Shown: positions 1 through 4,985, numbered from the stretch's first letter. The stretch: 5,939 nucleotides of DNA from Candidatus Woesearchaeota archaeon (GCA_003694385.1 RFKA01000084.1:1-5939); one strand, 5' to 3'. Notes: a model not told the origin generated them from the sequence alone. Made by a program: numbers and translations.

Positions 1-38
1 AATTTAATCTACTTATTAGTAATAACTATTTTTTTAGC

Positions 39-818
39 GTGACAATGAGAACTGTTGATGATATATTATCAGAAGGAGAAAGAGCTCATTATGAAGCAGG
101 ATGGAGGAATTTCAAAGGAAAGTACAGACCAAACTCTCCGAGAAATGTTCATTCTGGAATGCCTGTAATAAGTGAGGTTTATCGTTTTGAGGATTATCCT
201 CTTTTCCGAGCACACGTATTTGGCAAAAGATTAAGAACGTTTGACCCCTATTTTATGACAACAGAGGGGGGCAGAGGTTATATCCACCCATTTTGGCATG
301 CGGAACATTATTTTATGGTTATAGAGCAAATGTATCATGCGAGTAGAAGGAACCTGAAAGGAGATGAGGAACACGATAAAGAAATTGCGAAAGATGTGCC
401 CCACGAGTTTAAATGGAGAAAGCCAGTGTTCTGGGGAGATATCATTTCCATAGAGCTTATGATAGAACAAAAGGGGCGAGTTCGTTCTCATGATAGAGAA
501 GTTGGTCATTTTACGTTGTATTCAGATAAAACAAACGAGAGATTATCTTACATGTCCATTTTAACATTCTGGCAACCAAGAAGCTATGTGCGAGATATAG
601 AACGAATAAGACGAGGAGACGATGCAATTGATGACTTAATCAGGAAAATTGAAGCACAAGCTATTAATCATCGAAGACTAAGAAGCCCACGGAAAACTCT
701 GAAGGTCACGGAAAATGACTTGGTTGAGGCTCTAAGGAGAGGTTATATTCCCGAAGAAGAATTACATGACTTCTTCTCGTTGTGGGATGACGACCCAAAA
801 ATAAGTTTCTTTGCGTAA
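39..818 (+). CDS. putative hotdog-fold protein (FabA/FabZ-like), AT-rich
   Basis: The 259-residue product is not firmly recognised. Its middle has the look of a hotdog-fold dehydratase or thioesterase. A His at 83 (HPFWHAEHY) is followed 13 residues later by Glu96 in VIEQM, close to the His...Glu pair of FabZ. Residues 124-134 (FKWRKPVFWGD) match the 'F..PV..GD' strand typical of this fold. The last 75 residues are charged and probably helical and belong to no family I know. If the fold is right, a role on acyl thioesters is possible; the substrate cannot be read from the sequence. The start may be GTG at 39 or ATG at 45. No Shine-Dalgarno is visible, and the AT-rich leader (TTATTAG at 13-19) could be a TATA element for a leaderless transcript. 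A hand count of three 60-base lines gives about 38% GC, against roughly 53-65% in lines sampled elsewhere. Arginine is mostly AGA/AGG here but CGC in the genes at 3131-4230. This suggests acquisition from another genome. Confidence 0.6.
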   Translation: MTMRTVDDILSEGERAHYEAGWRNFKGKYRPNSPRNVHSGMPVISEVYRFEDYPLFRAHVFGKRLRTFDPYFMTTEGGRGYIHPFWHAEHYFMVIEQMYHASRRNLKGDEEHDKEIAKDVPHEFKWRKPVFWGDIISIELMIEQKGRVRSHDREVGHFTLYSDKTNERLSYMSILTFWQPRSYVRDIERIRRGDDAIDDLIRKIEAQAINHRRLRSPRKTLKVTENDLVEALRRGYIPEEELHDFFSLWDDDPKISFFA

Positions 819-837
819 GCTCGCCGAGATGCCGCCG

Positions 838-1650
838 CTAAACGACCACTATGGGCTCGTCTAATGGGGTACCAGTAATGACTGCATTCACCGCGTCGTT
901 CGCATCAAGCTCTCTCCCACCAATGAACCCGACGATGTAGCGCGAGCCATGCTTGAGCGTGCGCACCTCAGCCTCGCCCTCGGCGAGCTCGCCGCAACGA
1001 TGGAAGAGCGGCTCACTGTACGCGCCGCACGCAGACTCGATGATAAGCGTGTGGCCATCAAAGTCGTCGAAAGCCTGGTCGAGGTCTCCCGCGGGGCGCG
1101 TCTCCTTCACAGCGATACCATTGTTCGCGAGGTAGAGCTGGAGGTTGATTGCAGCAGCGACGGTCGCCCCCGTCTCTCCGACGATGATGCGCACGTCCTT
1201 GCCGGCGAGCATCGCGGGGAACTCAGGAGTCACGGGCTTCGTGCCAAGCGATGAGAGATACGCAGCGACGGGTGACTTCCCTTCTCGCGGTTTCTCATCA
1301 GCCGTCGTCTCCTCTGTCGTCGTTTCCTCCGTTGCGTCTGTTGTCTCTTCCTCTGTTGTCTCCGCAGTTGTCGTTTCAACAACGTTGTCAATTTCTTTTT
1401 CCATTGCTTCGTCGAGGTCGCAGACGCCGTTCTCGTCGTCGTCCGCGCAGCAACGGCCGTCAATGCGCACCCACGCGCTCGGCGTGCACGGAGCAACTTC
1501 TTCACTGCCAGTGACTGCTTCAGGACTGTCGCTCACGCCCGCCACCCGAACTCCTTCGTCTGCGCCACCCGTAGTGGTTGAAGGCTCGACGGGCGTAGTC
1601 GTGCAGGACACTAAAACAACCGCAATGATGAGGAACATCCAAGGCTTCAT
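838..1650 (-). CDS. putative lipoprotein with Thr/Glu-rich stalk and C-terminal alpha/beta domain
   Basis: The 270-residue product begins with a short signal peptide ending in a lipobox (LVSC, Cys16), so it is probably exported and lipid-anchored on the outer face of the membrane. After a Thr-rich linker comes a Cys/Asp motif at residues 55-81 (Cys55, Cys67, Cys68, Cys77 and acidic residues in DDDENGVCDLDE). It resembles the Ca2+-binding loops of EF-hand or thrombospondin-3-like repeats. Residues 89-118 are a low-complexity Thr/Glu stalk. Residues 140-270 form a compact domain with alternating strands and helices (KDVRIIVGE, HTLIIESACG, SRYIVGFIGG). It resembles domains of archaeal S-layer-type surface proteins, but I cannot name a family. 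The ATG at 1650 is favoured by AGGTGGT just upstream. There is no TATA box at the usual distance, and the tRNA-Leu lies 44 bases upstream on the same strand, so cotranscription with the tRNA is possible. The gene converges on the AT-rich gene with 19 bases between the stop codons. Exact function unknown. Confidence 0.75.
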   Translation of the reverse strand: MKPWMFLIIAVVLVSCTTTPVEPSTTTGGADEGVRVAGVSDSPEAVTGSEEVAPCTPSAWVRIDGRCCADDDENGVCDLDEAMEKEIDNVVETTTAETTEEETTDATEETTTEETTADEKPREGKSPVAAYLSSLGTKPVTPEFPAMLAGKDVRIIVGETGATVAAAINLQLYLANNGIAVKETRPAGDLDQAFDDFDGHTLIIESACGAYSEPLFHRCGELAEGEAEVRTLKHGSRYIVGFIGGRELDANDAVNAVITGTPLDEPIVVV

Positions 1651-1653
1651 CGC

Positions 1654-1660
1654 ACCACCT
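1654..1660 (-). promoter_or_regulatory. Shine-Dalgarno site of the lipoprotein gene
   Basis: The minus strand reads AGGTGGT, ending three bases before the ATG at 1650, and complements the archaeal 16S 3' end well. It marks this gene as leadered, unlike the leaderless genes further right. This fits a transcript that begins upstream, possibly at the tRNA promoter. Confidence 0.55.
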
Positions 1661-1694
1661 TTAGGAGCGGAGGCTCATGGCCCTCCTCCTGCTA

Positions 1695-1810
1695 TGCGGA
1701 GGGAGGGATTTGAACCCCCGAACCCACTAAGGGACAGGATTGCTGTCCGCGGCACCATAGTGCGCGCAGTTTTAAGTCCTGCGCAGTTGACCAGGCTGTG
1801 CCACCTCCGC
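1695..1810 (-). tRNA. tRNA-Leu (anticodon UAA) with intron
   Basis: On the minus strand the acceptor GCGGAGG (1804-1810) pairs with CCTCCGC (1696-1702), and the discriminator is A at 1695. The D arm has the three-pair stem GCA/TGC and the GG loop of class II tRNAs. The anticodon stem CAGGA pairs with TCCTG only after removal of 30 bases; the spliced loop is CTTAAAA with anticodon TAA (1772-1774) after the usual T33. The variable arm is CCC-TTAGT-GGG. The T arm is GGGGG-TTCAAAT-CCCTC with one G-T pair. The mature length is 86 bases, normal for tRNA-Leu. CCA is not encoded (ATAG follows), so it must be added by the CCA-adding enzyme. The long variable arm and A73 support leucine. Confidence 0.93.
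1741..1770 (-). other. 30-base archaeal tRNA intron at position 37/38
   Basis: The intron is inferred because the unspliced anticodon stem does not pair. Removing 1741-1770 restores five pairs and a seven-base loop. The intron itself folds as a hairpin: CTG/CAG, then CGCG/CGCG, then CAC/GTG, closed by a TATG loop, with small bulges. On the 3' side, three unpaired bases CAA carry the expected cut after the second base. On the 5' side the loop is seven bases (CTTAAAA), so this is a relaxed rather than canonical bulge-helix-bulge. A-runs make the exact 5' boundary uncertain by a few bases. Confidence 0.8.
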
Positions 1811-1836
1811 GCCTTCGCGTTCGAGCTCTCGCTGTT

Positions 1837-1844
1837 CTTTAAAG
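1837..1844 (-). promoter_or_regulatory. TATA box of tRNA-Leu
   Basis: The sequence CTTTAAAG is centred about 30 bases upstream of the tRNA 5' end, giving a predicted transcription start a few bases before the mature tRNA. The TAA stop codon of the neighbouring coiled-coil gene (1839-1841) lies inside this box, so one short palindrome serves as stop codon and promoter. Confidence 0.6.
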
Positions 1845-2252
1845 CTTTGTTGGTCTCTTGAGCTGCTCGAGCTTGCTAATCTCTTCGTCGAGCGACTTGA
1901 GGAACTCTTCACCGAGCTTTCTGATGAGCTCTTCGTCTTCTCCGATGGGCAGCCCCTGCTGAGATTTCTTGAGCAACTTGTTGATGGCTCGCTCGATGAG
2001 CTCTAAATCCCTCTTTTGTCGTTCTTGCTCCTTTGCCAAGGCTTTGAGTCCGATGTGCTTCTCCCATTTAGACTCTTTCCGCTCAACGCGCTCCAAGGTG
2101 TGCAGGTAGCTGATAATCTTCCTCACGTAATCAGTGATTTTCTCGTCGTTCTTATTGACGATGAATGTTTCGAGTGCATCGATGAGCTTCGTCACATTCG
2201 TGAAAACTTTCCTGATGCGCTCAAGGTATCCCGCGATTCTATTGATGTTCAT
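1839..2252 (-). CDS. coiled-coil protein of unknown function
   Basis: The 137-residue product is almost entirely helical and highly charged, with no signal peptide and no membrane span. Two likely coiled-coil segments (about residues 50-95 and 105-132) flank a short turn near GLPIGEDEE (residues 99-107). I do not recognise a family. The ATG at 2252 shares its A with the TAA stop of the upstream membrane gene (TAATG). It is preceded by GGGAGGG at 2257-2263, four bases from the start, so translation is probably coupled and SD-driven. The overlap places it in one operon with the DUF2391-like protein, whose N-terminus is also coiled coil. A physical interaction between the two is a reasonable inference but not shown. 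The gene ends inside the TATA box of the tRNA. Confidence 0.8.
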   Translation of the reverse strand: MNINRIAGYLERIRKVFTNVTKLIDALETFIVNKNDEKITDYVRKIISYLHTLERVERKESKWEKHIGLKALAKEQERQKRDLELIERAINKLLKKSQQGLPIGEDEELIRKLGEEFLKSLDEEISKLEQLKRPTKL

Positions 2253-2881
2253 TATTCCCTCCCGATGAGGTCCGCGGCAGACGCGCCGAGGACCGCCAAG
2301 ATGCTGATTGACCCGACGATACGGTAGATGAGTGAGGGCTCTGTTTGTCCGTCAATGAAGCCGAATATTGCGAGGACGAGGATGATGACCAAGAGCGATG
2401 TGAAGTAGACGGTCAACACCCTGAGCGGCATGTATTTCCAGATGCGCTTGTCGACGCGCCTGAAGCCAGTAAAGTACATGAAGAGTAACGCGAGCATGAA
2501 CGAAACGATGTAGAGAATCGTGGCGCGCCCCACTGAGAGCTCGGAGGCGATCTCCGTGCCGTAGAAGAACGCGAAGTGACCAACGACGCCGAAGAACGCC
2601 CCGACGATAGCCTTCGTGAAATCCCTGCTCGTCACTTTCGAGAGCGGACTAACCTTCACGTCCCGCTCGATCGCCCTTTCAATCTCCTCGAGCTCCTTCA
2701 GCTCGGACAATTGCCCCTGCTCGGCTTCTTCCAGGGTTTGTGCCTGCTGGGTGAGAGCTCCCTCTTGCTGCTCAACAGAGTGCTCCTCGCTGAGAATCGC
2801 TGATTCTTGCTGCAGGAGGCGCTCCTGGTTCTTCAGAATCTTCCGCAACAGGCGCTTTATCTCCAGGAGGTCTTTCTTCAT
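2252..2881 (-). CDS. DUF2391-like membrane protein with N-terminal coiled coil
   Basis: The 209-residue product has two parts. Residues 1-75 are a Gln/Glu-rich cytoplasmic coiled coil. Residues 85-209 form four predicted membrane spans, at about 90-111, 119-139, 155-175 and 184-205. The span region contains SRDFTKAIVGAFFGVVGH, a loop with MPLRVLTVYF and a final GASAADLI, which match my recollection of DUF2391 proteins seen in archaea. That family has no known biochemical role. The ATG at 2881 is chosen over an in-frame TTG at 2902 because the TATA box lies immediately upstream of that TTG. Transcription should therefore begin at or near the ATG, leaving the TTG outside the message. The gene overlaps the next coiled-coil gene by one base. 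Confidence 0.75.
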   Translation of the reverse strand: MKKDLLEIKRLLRKILKNQERLLQQESAILSEEHSVEQQEGALTQQAQTLEEAEQGQLSELKELEEIERAIERDVKVSPLSKVTSRDFTKAIVGAFFGVVGHFAFFYGTEIASELSVGRATILYIVSFMLALLFMYFTGFRRVDKRIWKYMPLRVLTVYFTSLLVIILVLAIFGFIDGQTEPSLIYRIVGSISILAVLGASAADLIGRE

Positions 2882-2903
2882 ATTTCTTGACACGACGCTC
2901 AAG

Positions 2904-2911
2904 CTATAAAA
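2904..2911 (-). promoter_or_regulatory. TATA box for the DUF2391-like operon
   Basis: The minus strand reads TTTTATAG with a purine-rich BRE-like CGAAAG a few bases upstream. Its centre is about 27 bases from the ATG at 2881, the distance expected for a leaderless archaeal mRNA. It lies between the stop of the 50-residue gene (2927) and the DUF2391-like gene, so the latter has its own promoter. Confidence 0.7.
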
Positions 2912-2926
2912 TGCTTTCGGCGCTCA

Positions 2927-3079
2927 CTACGTCAATAGGAAGACAAAGAACGCGATGAGGCCGAGCACAATGAAGATATTCAGGAGCAGCGTGAGCACGA
3001 GATACAAGAGGTAGGCTTGCTCTCGCCCCTCAGGCGTCGTTATCCATCGCTCCCACACAGGCTTTGGCTTCGTCACCAT
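2927..3079 (-). CDS. 50-residue single-span membrane protein
   Basis: This small reading frame runs from ATG at 3079 to TAG at 2927-2929. The product starts with a basic, Trp-containing segment (MVTKPKPVWERWITTPEGRE) and continues with one long hydrophobic span from about residue 22 to the C-terminus at 50. That suggests a cytoplasmic N-terminus and a single transmembrane helix. No family is recognised. It is supported as a real gene by the start codon lying 26 bases from a good TATA box (3101-3110), by the otherwise unexplained gap between flanking genes, and by its coherent membrane-protein composition. An in-frame GTG directly precedes the ATG. It sits upstream of the two coiled-coil genes on the same strand, but these have a separate promoter. 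It may be an accessory subunit of the same envelope assembly, which is speculation. Confidence 0.65.
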   Translation of the reverse strand: MVTKPKPVWERWITTPEGREQAYLLYLVLTLLLNIFIVLGLIAFFVFLLT

Positions 3080-3100
3080 CACTCTCGGGAGACGCCGAAA

Positions 3101-3110
3101 CTATAAAAAG
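3101..3110. promoter_or_regulatory. shared divergent TATA box
   Basis: CTATAAAAAG on the plus strand reads CTTTTTATAG on the minus strand. The centre of its TATAAAA core (3105) is 26 bases from the ATG of the PEBP gene (3131, plus) and 26 bases from the ATG of the small membrane protein (3079, minus). Both mRNAs would be leaderless. A BRE-like CGAAA stands directly upstream in the plus direction. No comparable element is evident on the other side, so the plus direction may be favoured. No other TATA element is seen between the two genes. Confidence 0.6.
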
Positions 3111-3130
3111 AGGTGTGCTTTCAGTGCAGC

Positions 3131-3622
3131 ATGCGTCAGGCAGTCTTGCTCGTCCTGCTCCTTGCTTGCCAGACAGTTGCCTGCCAGACAGCGAGTACGA
3201 TGAACATCACGAGCACGTTTACAGGAGAGATTCCCGTGCGCTACACGTGCGACGGCGCCGACGTCAACCCACCGCTCACGATTCGTGGCGTACCCGCGGG
3301 CACGGAGAGCCTCGCCCTCATCGTTGACGACCCTGATGCCCCGCTCGGGACCTGGACGCACTGGGTCGTCTGGAACATCCCCGTCGGCGACATTGCCGAG
3401 AATAGCGTGCCGGGGGAGCAGGGAACGAACAGCTGGGGCAAGAACGCGTGGGGCGGGCCGTGCCCGCCGAGCGGCACGCACCGCTACCGCTTCACCGTGT
3501 ACGCGCTCGACACGAAACTCGACCTCCCACCAGCAACGACGAGCGACGAGCTCAAGCAGGCGATGCGCGGCCACGAACTCGCTCGCGGCACACTCACGGG
3601 CCACTACCAGAGGACAGGATGA
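3131..3622 (+). CDS. YbhB/YbcL-family PEBP protein, secreted lipoprotein
   Basis: The 163-residue product belongs to the phosphatidylethanolamine-binding protein superfamily (bacterial and archaeal YbhB/YbcL group). Diagnostic segments are YTCDGADVNPPL (38-49), DDPDAP (66-71), GTWTHWVVWNIP (73-84) and GPCPPSGTHRYRF (109-121), which build the family's anion-binding pocket. Members are about 150-180 residues long, so the domain is complete. The N-terminus is a short hydrophobic signal with a lipobox cysteine at 13 and a second candidate at 18, so it is probably exported and lipid-anchored. The physiological ligand of prokaryotic members is not established. ATG 3131 is preferred over the in-frame GTG at 3113 because it sits 26 bases from the TATA box, and the earlier start would place polar residues and cysteines ahead of the signal peptide. 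It overlaps the downstream LOG gene by four bases (ATGA), so the two are cotranscribed. Confidence 0.92.
   Translation: MRQAVLLVLLLACQTVACQTASTMNITSTFTGEIPVRYTCDGADVNPPLTIRGVPAGTESLALIVDDPDAPLGTWTHWVVWNIPVGDIAENSVPGEQGTNSWGKNAWGGPCPPSGTHRYRFTVYALDTKLDLPPATTSDELKQAMRGHELARGTLTGHYQRTG
3164..3193 (+). repeat. 15-bp tandem duplication doubling the lipobox
   Basis: Two adjacent 15-base units share 12 of 15 bases and encode ACQTV and ACQTA (residues 12-21 of the PEBP protein). The duplication yields two cysteines in lipobox-like contexts (LLAC and TVAC), so either may be the lipidated residue. Confidence 0.7.
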
Positions 3623-4230
3623 AGCATTACCGCGTCACAATCTTCGGGAGCGCGCGCATCACGCAAGGAGACCCGCGCTGGGCACTCGTCTATAGCATCG
3701 CGAAGATGCTCGCCGAGGAACGCATCGACGTCGTCACGGGCGGCGGCCCAGGACTCATGGAGGCGGCGAGCGCCGGACACCACGTCGGGCGGAAAGAGAA
3801 AGGCTTGCAGAGCATCGGCCTCCGCATCGCGCTCCCCTTCGAAGAGAAGGACAGCTTCCACCTTGACATCAAGCAGGAGTTCAAGCGCTTCAGCGCACGG
3901 CTCGATAAATTCATGGAGCTCTCGAACGCGGTCATCGTCGCGCCCGGCGGCATCGGGACGATGCTCGAGCTCTTCTACGCGTGGCAGCTCGTGCAGGTCA
4001 AGCATATCACGGAGATCCCCATTATCCTCCTCGGCGAGCGCTGGCGCGGCCTCCTCGCGTGGCTCAAGAAAGAGCTGCGCGACGAAAAGCTCATGGACAA
4101 CGAGGATTTCCGCTACATCTACCTTGCGACGACCTGCGACGAAGCCCTCGAGCTCATCAGGCACTTCCATGCTCGCTGGGAAGAGGGTAAGCCGCAATGC
4201 ACTGATTACCACAAACACCAAAACTACTAG
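3619..4230 (+). CDS. LOG-family protein (nucleoside 5'-monophosphate phosphoribohydrolase-like)
   Basis: The 203-residue cytoplasmic product has a Rossmann-like fold of the LOG family, often misannotated as lysine decarboxylase. Motifs are the N-terminal strand VTIFGSARI (6-14), GGGPGLMEAA (41-50) and the family signature PGGIGTMLE (109-117) with the catalytic Glu117. Arg94 in FSARLDKFMEL lies at the position of the conserved active-site arginine. Characterised LOG enzymes release the base from nucleoside monophosphates (cytokinin activation in plants, purine or pyrimidine nucleotide salvage in bacteria). The substrate here is unknown. The ATG at 3619 overlaps the TGA of the PEBP gene (ATGA) and has AGAGGA at 3609-3614. 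The reading frame is open for another 57 codons upstream, but that part overlaps the PEBP gene and has no conserved motif. GC-rich codon use matches the PEBP gene. Confidence 0.9.
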   Translation: MKHYRVTIFGSARITQGDPRWALVYSIAKMLAEERIDVVTGGGPGLMEAASAGHHVGRKEKGLQSIGLRIALPFEEKDSFHLDIKQEFKRFSARLDKFMELSNAVIVAPGGIGTMLELFYAWQLVQVKHITEIPIILLGERWRGLLAWLKKELRDEKLMDNEDFRYIYLATTCDEALELIRHFHARWEEGKPQCTDYHKHQNY

Positions 4231-4240
4231 TGTTACGGAC

Positions 4241-4292
4241 CCTGGCCAAGCAGAACTAAGTTCCGTGACCGCAGCCAGGTTTTCTCTGCTTG
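4241..4292 (+). terminator. possible structured terminator after the LOG gene
   Basis: CCTGGC at 4241-4246 complements GCCAGG at 4274-4279, which is followed directly by TTTTCTC, a T-rich stretch of the sort where archaeal RNA polymerase can stop. CAAGCAGA at 4247-4254 also complements TCTGCTTG at 4285-4292. The two helices cannot nest, so they are either alternatives or a pseudoknot. The rest of the 135-base convergent gap (4231-4365) shows no convincing reading frame or RNA gene. Confidence 0.3.
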
Positions 4293-4365
4293 ACGACTGC
4301 CTCTATTGACAAGCTCGTGAACATTCGCTCGACTGTCCCCCTTACTCAGTTTCGGAGTGAAGCGC

Positions 4366-4974
4366 TTACTTGCTGAGCTTACCCTTGATGACTTTGAGGC
4401 GGCCGAAGTTCTCACGCTCCATCTCCTCGAGGCGCATCGTGATGTAGGTCTTGTCGTCATTGAGGCGCGGGAGCAGAATCTGCTCGAGCGCGTTCACTTT
4501 CCGCTTCGTCTTCTTGATCTCCTCCGCGAGGCGTGCCATCGTCGCCTCGAGCTCCGCCACCTTGACAAGCGAGGAGAGGAGCGACTGGAAGCGCCGCGCA
4601 GCCTCGTCGAGCTCCAGTGACGAGCTGATGAGGGAGTAGCCCGCACCCGTCTGCGTGGGCAGCGAGAACACGGGGACGCGCACGCCCATGACTGCCCGCG
4701 TACTCACCGTCACCTCTGTGATGCTTGGTACGGTCTCGGCGGCCCGCCGCACTTCCGCAGCGCCATTGAGCGCCTGTGCAAGGATGAGCGCCTTGAACGC
4801 CTCAGCGACTGCTTCGTCGACTTGTTTGCGGAGCGTCTTGAGCTCGTCAACGATAGCGAAAAACTCCCCGATGAGCGCGTCACGCTTCTCCTTCAAGAGC
4901 TTATGCCCTTTCGTCGCGAGCTGAATCTTCTTCTTCGTCGCTAAAAGGGCCATGCGTGTCGCGATGAGTGCCAA
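4366..4974 (-). CDS. atpD: A/V-type ATP synthase subunit D
   Basis: The 202-residue product is the central-stalk rotor subunit D of the archaeal ATP synthase, which connects the A3B3 head to the membrane ring and rotates during catalysis. It has the family's long N-terminal helix (TRMALLATKKKIQLATKGHK, then LLKEKRD), a central beta-rich part (about 85-118) and a C-terminal helix with the signature KTKRKVNALEQILLPRL (155-171). The length is normal for the family. The TTG at 4974 is chosen because conserved TRM residues lie upstream of the next Met (ATG at 4953) and because GAGGTGA precedes the TTG by four bases. It follows atpB with a four-base gap, matching the usual B-D order. No further ATP synthase gene follows; the next gene converges from the other strand. 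Confidence 0.93.
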   Translation of the reverse strand: MALIATRMALLATKKKIQLATKGHKLLKEKRDALIGEFFAIVDELKTLRKQVDEAVAEAFKALILAQALNGAAEVRRAAETVPSITEVTVSTRAVMGVRVPVFSLPTQTGAGYSLISSSLELDEAARRFQSLLSSLVKVAELEATMARLAEEIKKTKRKVNALEQILLPRLNDDKTYITMRLEEMERENFGRLKVIKGKLSK

Positions 4975-4978
4975 TGCT

Positions 4979-4985
4979 TCACCTC
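4979..4985 (-). promoter_or_regulatory. Shine-Dalgarno site setting the TTG start of atpD
   Basis: GAGGTGA on the minus strand overlaps the TGA stop of atpB and lies four bases before the TTG at 4974. It decides the atpD start and suggests that translation of atpD is coupled to that of atpB. Confidence 0.6.

Noticed and set aside
1290..1380. Repetitive GTCGTC/TCCTC-rich tract as a CRISPR or satellite repeat
   Set aside because: The period is irregular and follows codons for a Thr/Glu stalk. There are no identical repeats with unique spacers.
1695..1810. tRNA-Leu as an integration site for the AT-rich gene at 39-818
   Set aside because: The AT-rich gene is separated from the tRNA by the lipoprotein gene. 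I found no integrase and no copy of the tRNA 3' end flanking the AT-rich segment.
1145..1861. Plus-strand open frame of 238 residues
   Set aside because: It runs antisense to the lipoprotein gene and straight through the tRNA-Leu. Its Ser/Val-rich composition is the mirror of the Thr/Glu codons on the other strand.
3101..3604. Minus-strand frame of 167 residues
   Set aside because: It is a shadow of the PEBP gene, Arg/Ala-rich as expected from GC-rich antisense, and it covers the divergent promoter.
3448..3618. 57-codon N-terminal extension of the LOG protein
   Set aside because: It overlaps the PEBP coding region in another frame and lacks conserved residues. The family N-terminus begins at the ATG at 3619.
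3604..4221. Minus-strand frame of 205 residues
   Set aside because: It is antisense to the LOG gene, which has clear family motifs on the plus strand.
4233..4460. Minus-strand 75-residue frame extending into the 4231-4365 gap
   Set aside because: Its start lies inside atpD in another frame. The product is Ser/Arg-rich without a recognisable domain, and no promoter or ribosome site supports it.
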